From Psychrilyobacter sp. (lineage in GTDB: Bacteria; Fusobacteriota; Fusobacteriia; Fusobacteriales; Fusobacteriaceae): a stretch of DNA of 9,468 nucleotides. Numbering within the stretch: position 1 is the stretch's first letter; each line of letters opens with the position of its first letter. Made by a program: the position numbers and the translations under genes. The stretch lies in assembly GCA_023145315.1 (NCBI GenBank), contig JAGLEA010000003.1, forward strand, positions 1-9,468, written 5' to 3'. Shown in pieces: positions 6,740 to 9,468 of the stretch. Under the pieces are notes generated by a model. The model made no database searches. It saw only the letters and a list, made by a program, of their open reading frames with translations, and was not told the origin of the DNA.

Positions 6740-8374
6740 ATGGGAGATGCAATAAATATAGCGTTAAATGTAATTGGTGGACTAGGAATATTCCTCTATG
6801 GAATGGAGAATATGGCAAGTGCTATGCAAAAGGTAGCCGGTGATAAACTTAAAAACATTATTGCAATAATAACAAGAAATAGAATTTTTGGAGTCGCAGT
6901 AGGAATCATCATGACAATTTTAGTTCAGTCATCATCAGTTACTACTGTAATGGTTATTGGATTTGTTAATGCTAGTTTAATGAGTTTAACTCAAGCGTTA
7001 GGAGTGATTTTAGGGGCTAATATTGGTACGACAGTTACTGGTTGGTTACTGATCTTAAAAATTGGAAAATATGGATTACCACTTGCTGGGATTGGTGCTC
7101 TTACGGGGATTTTTTCAAAGACAGAAAAAGGAAAAGAAAAGGCAAAATTAATCTTAGGAATAGGAATGATTTTCTTTGGAATGGAACTTATGAAAAATGG
7201 ATTTGCTCCCCTCCAAGAGATGCCTGCTTTTACAGCTCTTTTTCAAAAGTTTCATGTTACGAGTATAGGAAGTGCTTTTTTAGTTGCTATGGTAGGAGCG
7301 CTTATTACAGCAGTAGTACAAGCTTCAGCTGCTACATTGGGTATTACTATAATGCTAGCTAGTCAAGGACTTATAGACGCTCCTACAGGAGTTGCTATTG
7401 TTATGGGATTAAATGTCGGAACAACAATTACAGCTTTCTTAGCTTCATTTGGAGCTAAAGCCAATGCCAAACGAGCAGCTTATGCACATACGATAATAAA
7501 TATAGTAGGGTTATTATGGGTGTTACCGATATATAAAATATATACTGAGATGATAGGAAATATCGTTGATCCGGCAGTAAGCATTAGTGGTTTTTTGGCA
7601 GCAGCACATACAGTTTTCAATGTAACAAATGCGGTTATTTTTATATTTTTAGTGACACCATTAGCTAATTTTCTTAAAAAAATAATTCCTGATGATAGTA
7701 CAAAAGTAAAAAAATATACTCACCTTGATATCCGTATGTTGGAAACACCAATGATTGCTATTGAGCAGACAAAAAAAGAAATTATTTCTATAGGACTAGA
7801 TATAGGAGTTTCACTAAAGAATGTTAAGGAAGTACTCCTAAATAATCTGTCTTCTAAATCTGACGAAGTTGCAGAAGTTTTTAGAATTGAAACAAAAATT
7901 GATATGGTTCAACACGAAATAGCAGAGCTTAATACTGAAATTTTAGGTTTAGATATCGATCAACAACATATTATGATTACAAGAAAAAATATAGCTATCT
8001 GTGATCAATATGAATCACTAACAGATTATGCAGAACGAATTATGAAGGTTTATTCGAGGCTTTATGATGCTGATTTAAAATTAAATAAATATAAGCAAGA
8101 TGATATTACAAAGCTTCACGATAAAGTGGTTATTCTATTTAATAGAGTTAATGATGCTTATAAAAATGGTCATCTTGGGAATATTACCGTAGAAGCTGTT
8201 AAATTAGGATCTGAAGTAACGGTATTATATAAAGCAGCAAGAAAAAACCATCTAGACAGAATGGTAGAACAGAAGCAAGATCCGATGTTAAGCACAGGAC
8301 ACATGGATATATTAAATCACTATAGAAGACTTAGTGACCATGTTCTAACTGTAGCTGAGATAATGGAGATATAA
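6740..8374 (+). CDS. Na+/phosphate cotransporter (NptA/PNaS family) with C-terminal PhoU-like domain
   Basis: This 544-residue inner-membrane protein belongs to the Na+/Pi cotransporter family and should import inorganic phosphate with sodium. The membrane part (about residues 1-315) has the internal duplication typical of the family. The first half has QSSS at 63-66 and GANIGTTVTGW at 92-102. The second half has QASAAT at 194-199 and GLNVGTTITA at 223-232. Each half opens with a reentrant-type hydrophobic hairpin. From about residue 330 the protein is soluble, helical and charged (IEQTKKEIISIGLDIG through to the end), matching the PhoU-like domain of bacterial members. That domain is thought to tie transport to phosphate status. 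The start ATG follows AAAGGAGA at 6726-6733. The gap from the preceding gene is 26 nt. A strong hairpin follows the stop, making this the last gene of the run. The family is sometimes labelled YjbB or NptA. Confidence 0.93.
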   Translation: MGDAINIALNVIGGLGIFLYGMENMASAMQKVAGDKLKNIIAIITRNRIFGVAVGIIMTILVQSSSVTTVMVIGFVNASLMSLTQALGVILGANIGTTVTGWLLILKIGKYGLPLAGIGALTGIFSKTEKGKEKAKLILGIGMIFFGMELMKNGFAPLQEMPAFTALFQKFHVTSIGSAFLVAMVGALITAVVQASAATLGITIMLASQGLIDAPTGVAIVMGLNVGTTITAFLASFGAKANAKRAAYAHTIINIVGLLWVLPIYKIYTEMIGNIVDPAVSISGFLAAAHTVFNVTNAVIFIFLVTPLANFLKKIIPDDSTKVKKYTHLDIRMLETPMIAIEQTKKEIISIGLDIGVSLKNVKEVLLNNLSSKSDEVAEVFRIETKIDMVQHEIAELNTEILGLDIDQQHIMITRKNIAICDQYESLTDYAERIMKVYSRLYDADLKLNKYKQDDITKLHDKVVILFNRVNDAYKNGHLGNITVEAVKLGSEVTVLYKAARKNHLDRMVEQKQDPMLSTGHMDILNHYRRLSDHVLTVAEIMEI

Positions 8375-8385
8375 AAATAAATTTA

Positions 8386-8427
8386 AAATAAATGAGGAGT
8401 CTTTTTAATAAGACTCCTCATTTATTT
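8386..8427 (+). terminator. Rho-independent terminator, perfect 18-bp stem
   Basis: The arms AAATAAATGAGGAGTCTT (8386-8403) and its exact complement (8410-8427) flank a 6-nt loop (TTTAAT). The GC-containing core is the inner 12 bp or so. The outer AAATAAA/TTTATTT pairs supply a U-rich 3' tail and, on the other strand, a similar tail, so it could work in both directions. It lies 11 nt after the phosphate transporter stop and separates that operon from the helicase promoter. Confidence 0.85.
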
Positions 8428-8462
8428 AGGATACGGAAATTAAACAGTAAAAAAATTAAAAC

Positions 8463-8491
8463 TATCTTTTCTTTTATAAATATGTTATAAT
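8463..8491 (+). promoter_or_regulatory. Sigma-70 type promoter of the helicase gene, extended -10
   Basis: A perfect TATAAT at 8486-8491 is preceded by TG at 8483-8484, forming an extended -10 element. The -35 position (8463-8468, TATCTT, 17-nt spacer) is a poor match, as expected when an extended -10 is present. Transcription would begin near 8497-8500, giving a leader of about 135-140 nt before the helicase ATG. Confidence 0.7.
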
Positions 8492-8508
8492 ATGACGTTA
8501 ATAAAACA

Positions 8509-8612
8509 AAGGTGATTAGAGAAATGTATTATTTTAGTCGAAATAAATACCGCATATAAAATATAATTATTTAGGATTATATTAGTGAACAACATAGATT
8601 TAATATCACCTT
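8509..8612 (+). promoter_or_regulatory. Structured 5' leader of the DEAD-box helicase mRNA (putative cis-regulatory RNA)
   Basis: AAGGTGAT (8509-8516) and ATCACCTT (8605-8612) are exact complements and could close the leader. Between them are a hairpin at 8526-8550 (9 bp with one bulged A, loop TAGTCG) and a hairpin at 8560-8583 (8 perfect bp, plus one G-U). Together they would form a three-way-junction-like fold. The 5' closing arm is also the SD of a short upstream ORF. The 3' arm resembles the anti-SD end of 16S rRNA. I do not recognise a known riboswitch class. Helicase genes of this family often have long regulated leaders (for example cold or autoregulation in E. coli csdA), which makes regulation plausible. 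The fold itself is read by eye, not computed. Confidence 0.45.
8524..8559 (+). CDS. Putative 11-aa leader peptide (upstream ORF)
   Basis: ATG at 8524 opens MYYFSRNKYRI, ending at TAA 8557-8559. AGGTGAT at 8510-8516, an exact match to the 3' part of the SD consensus, sits 7 nt upstream of it. The two Arg codons are CGA and CGC, both rare in this window, where AGA is normal. The peptide carries Arg-x-Lys and Lys-x-Arg triplets near its end. It could be a translated leader peptide controlling the helicase. Alternatively the ATG arose by chance within an RNA structure, and the unusual codons may simply reflect base pairing in the 8526-8550 hairpin. Too short to judge without comparison. Confidence 0.3.
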   Translation: MYYFSRNKYRI

Positions 8613-8635
8613 AACTAAACATGAGGATGTGAATT

Positions 8636-9468
8636 ATGGAAAAAATGGCAGAATTTAGAAAATTAGGATTATCAGAAAAAACATTAGCAGCACTAGAGAA
8701 AAAAGGATTTGAAAAACCAAGTCCAATACAAGCTTTAACTATTCCAGTTCTTCTTAATGGAGATAAGGACGTTATAGGACAAGCACAAACGGGAACTGGA
8801 AAAACAGCAGCATTTGGACTACCTATTTTAGAAAAAATGGATGAGAATAAAAGTGGTGTTAAGGCAATAATTTTAGCTCCTACAAGAGAATTAGCTATCC
8901 AAGTTGCAGAAGAGATTAGTTCATTAAAGGGTGAAAGAAGATTAAAAGTTTTACCAGTATATGGTGGACAAGCTATGGATCAACAAATCAGAGCTCTTAG
9001 AAGAGGAGTAGATATCGTAGTAGGAACTCCAGGAAGAGTACAAGATCATATTAGAAGAAAAACTTTAATTCTTGATGAATTAGATTTCTTTATTTTAGAT
9101 GAAGCAGATGAAATGTTAAACATGGGATTCGTAGAAGATATCGAAACTATATTAGCTGCTACAAATAAAGATAAAAAGATGTTATTTTTCTCAGCAACAA
9201 TGCCAAATGAAATTTTAAGAGTTGCAAAGAGATATATGGGAGAATTCGAAGTGTTAAGAGTAAAAGCTTCTGAATTAACTACTAAAAATACTGAACAAAT
9301 CTATTTCGAAGTAAGAGATGGAGATAAATTTGAAGCTCTTTGTAGAGTAGTAGATGTAGAAGTAGGTTTCTATGGTATTGTATTCTGTAGAACAAAAAAT
9401 GATGTAGATGGTGTAGTAAGCAAATTAATCGAAAGAGGATATGAAGCTGAAGGTATCCATGGAGATAT
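8636..9468 (+). CDS. DEAD-box ATP-dependent RNA helicase (3' end outside window)
   Basis: This encodes the first 277 residues of a DEAD-box helicase, which unwinds short RNA duplexes using ATP in ribosome assembly and mRNA turnover. Motifs in order: Q motif with Phe7 and Gln32 (GFEKPSPIQ); motif I AQTGTGKT at 50-57; Ia PTRELAIQ at 82-89; GG at 110-111; Ib TPGR at 131-134; II DEAD at 155-158; III SAT at 186-188; then the second RecA domain with motif IV region IVFCRTK and the start of IHGD. The C-terminus and the tail that would separate DeaD/CsdA from CshA or RhlE are cut off, so no symbol is assigned. AGGA at 8624-8627 lies 8 nt before the ATG. Codon choice leans to TTC and ATC more than in neighbours, as in well-expressed genes. 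It has its own promoter and a long leader, independent of the upstream operon. Confidence 0.96.
   Translation, partial: MEKMAEFRKLGLSEKTLAALEKKGFEKPSPIQALTIPVLLNGDKDVIGQAQTGTGKTAAFGLPILEKMDENKSGVKAIILAPTRELAIQVAEEISSLKGERRLKVLPVYGGQAMDQQIRALRRGVDIVVGTPGRVQDHIRRKTLILDELDFFILDEADEMLNMGFVEDIETILAATNKDKKMLFFSATMPNEILRVAKRYMGEFEVLRVKASELTTKNTEQIYFEVRDGDKFEALCRVVDVEVGFYGIVFCRTKNDVDGVVSKLIERGYEAEGIHGD

Noticed and set aside
7042..7362. 106-codon + strand frame inside the phosphate transporter gene
   Set aside because: Out-of-frame shadow with an unnatural Cys/Tyr/Ser-rich composition. The transporter frame has full family motifs here.
8621..8632. Tiny ORFs ATG-AGG-ATG-TGA and the start-stop ATGTGA just before the helicase start
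   Set aside because: They coincide with the helicase SD region and are most simply explained by its G-rich bases.

Overview
By eye this is very AT-rich DNA (about 30% G+C, not computed). Codon use leans heavily to AGA, ATA, TTA and GAA, and Shine-Dalgarno (SD) sequences are strong AGGAG types. The genes look firmicute-like in composition, yet the window starts inside lpxK, a lipid A kinase, and carries a secreted protein with an outer-membrane-style C-terminus ending in Phe. A low-GC organism with LPS points to Fusobacteriota (Fusobacterium, Cetobacterium, Ilyobacter or relatives). That placement is an inference from content; no marker gene here proves it.

Layout: every supported gene is on the + strand. 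From position 1 to about 8430 the genes are tightly packed and probably co-transcribed: lpxK (5' end outside the window), an unrecognised 243-aa helical protein, a tail-less SlyD-type FKBP, rsmB (16S rRNA m5C methyltransferase), a TrmR-like class I O-methyltransferase, an AMP-forming acyl-CoA (or acyl-ACP) synthetase, an unrecognised 93-aa protein, a secreted probable outer-membrane protein with no normal start codon, and an NptA-type Na+/phosphate cotransporter with a PhoU-like C-terminal domain. A perfect 18-bp hairpin at 8386-8427 closes this run. The functions are mixed housekeeping (envelope lipid, protein folding, rRNA and tRNA modification, fatty-acid activation, phosphate) rather than one pathway.

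After the terminator, an extended -10 promoter near 8483-8491 drives a leader of about 135-140 nt ahead of a DEAD-box RNA helicase, which runs off the end of the window. The leader is the most unusual part. It has an 11-codon upstream ORF with its own SD. That SD pairs perfectly over 8 bp with a downstream element resembling the 16S rRNA anti-SD. Two hairpins lie between the arms, and a second very short ORF overlaps the downstream arm.

The second point worth attention is the secreted protein gene near 6129-6713. Its frame encodes a convincing signal peptide, but only ATT, ATC or ATA codons are available as starts upstream of it. No mobile elements, CRISPR arrays, tRNAs, rRNAs or integration signs were seen.
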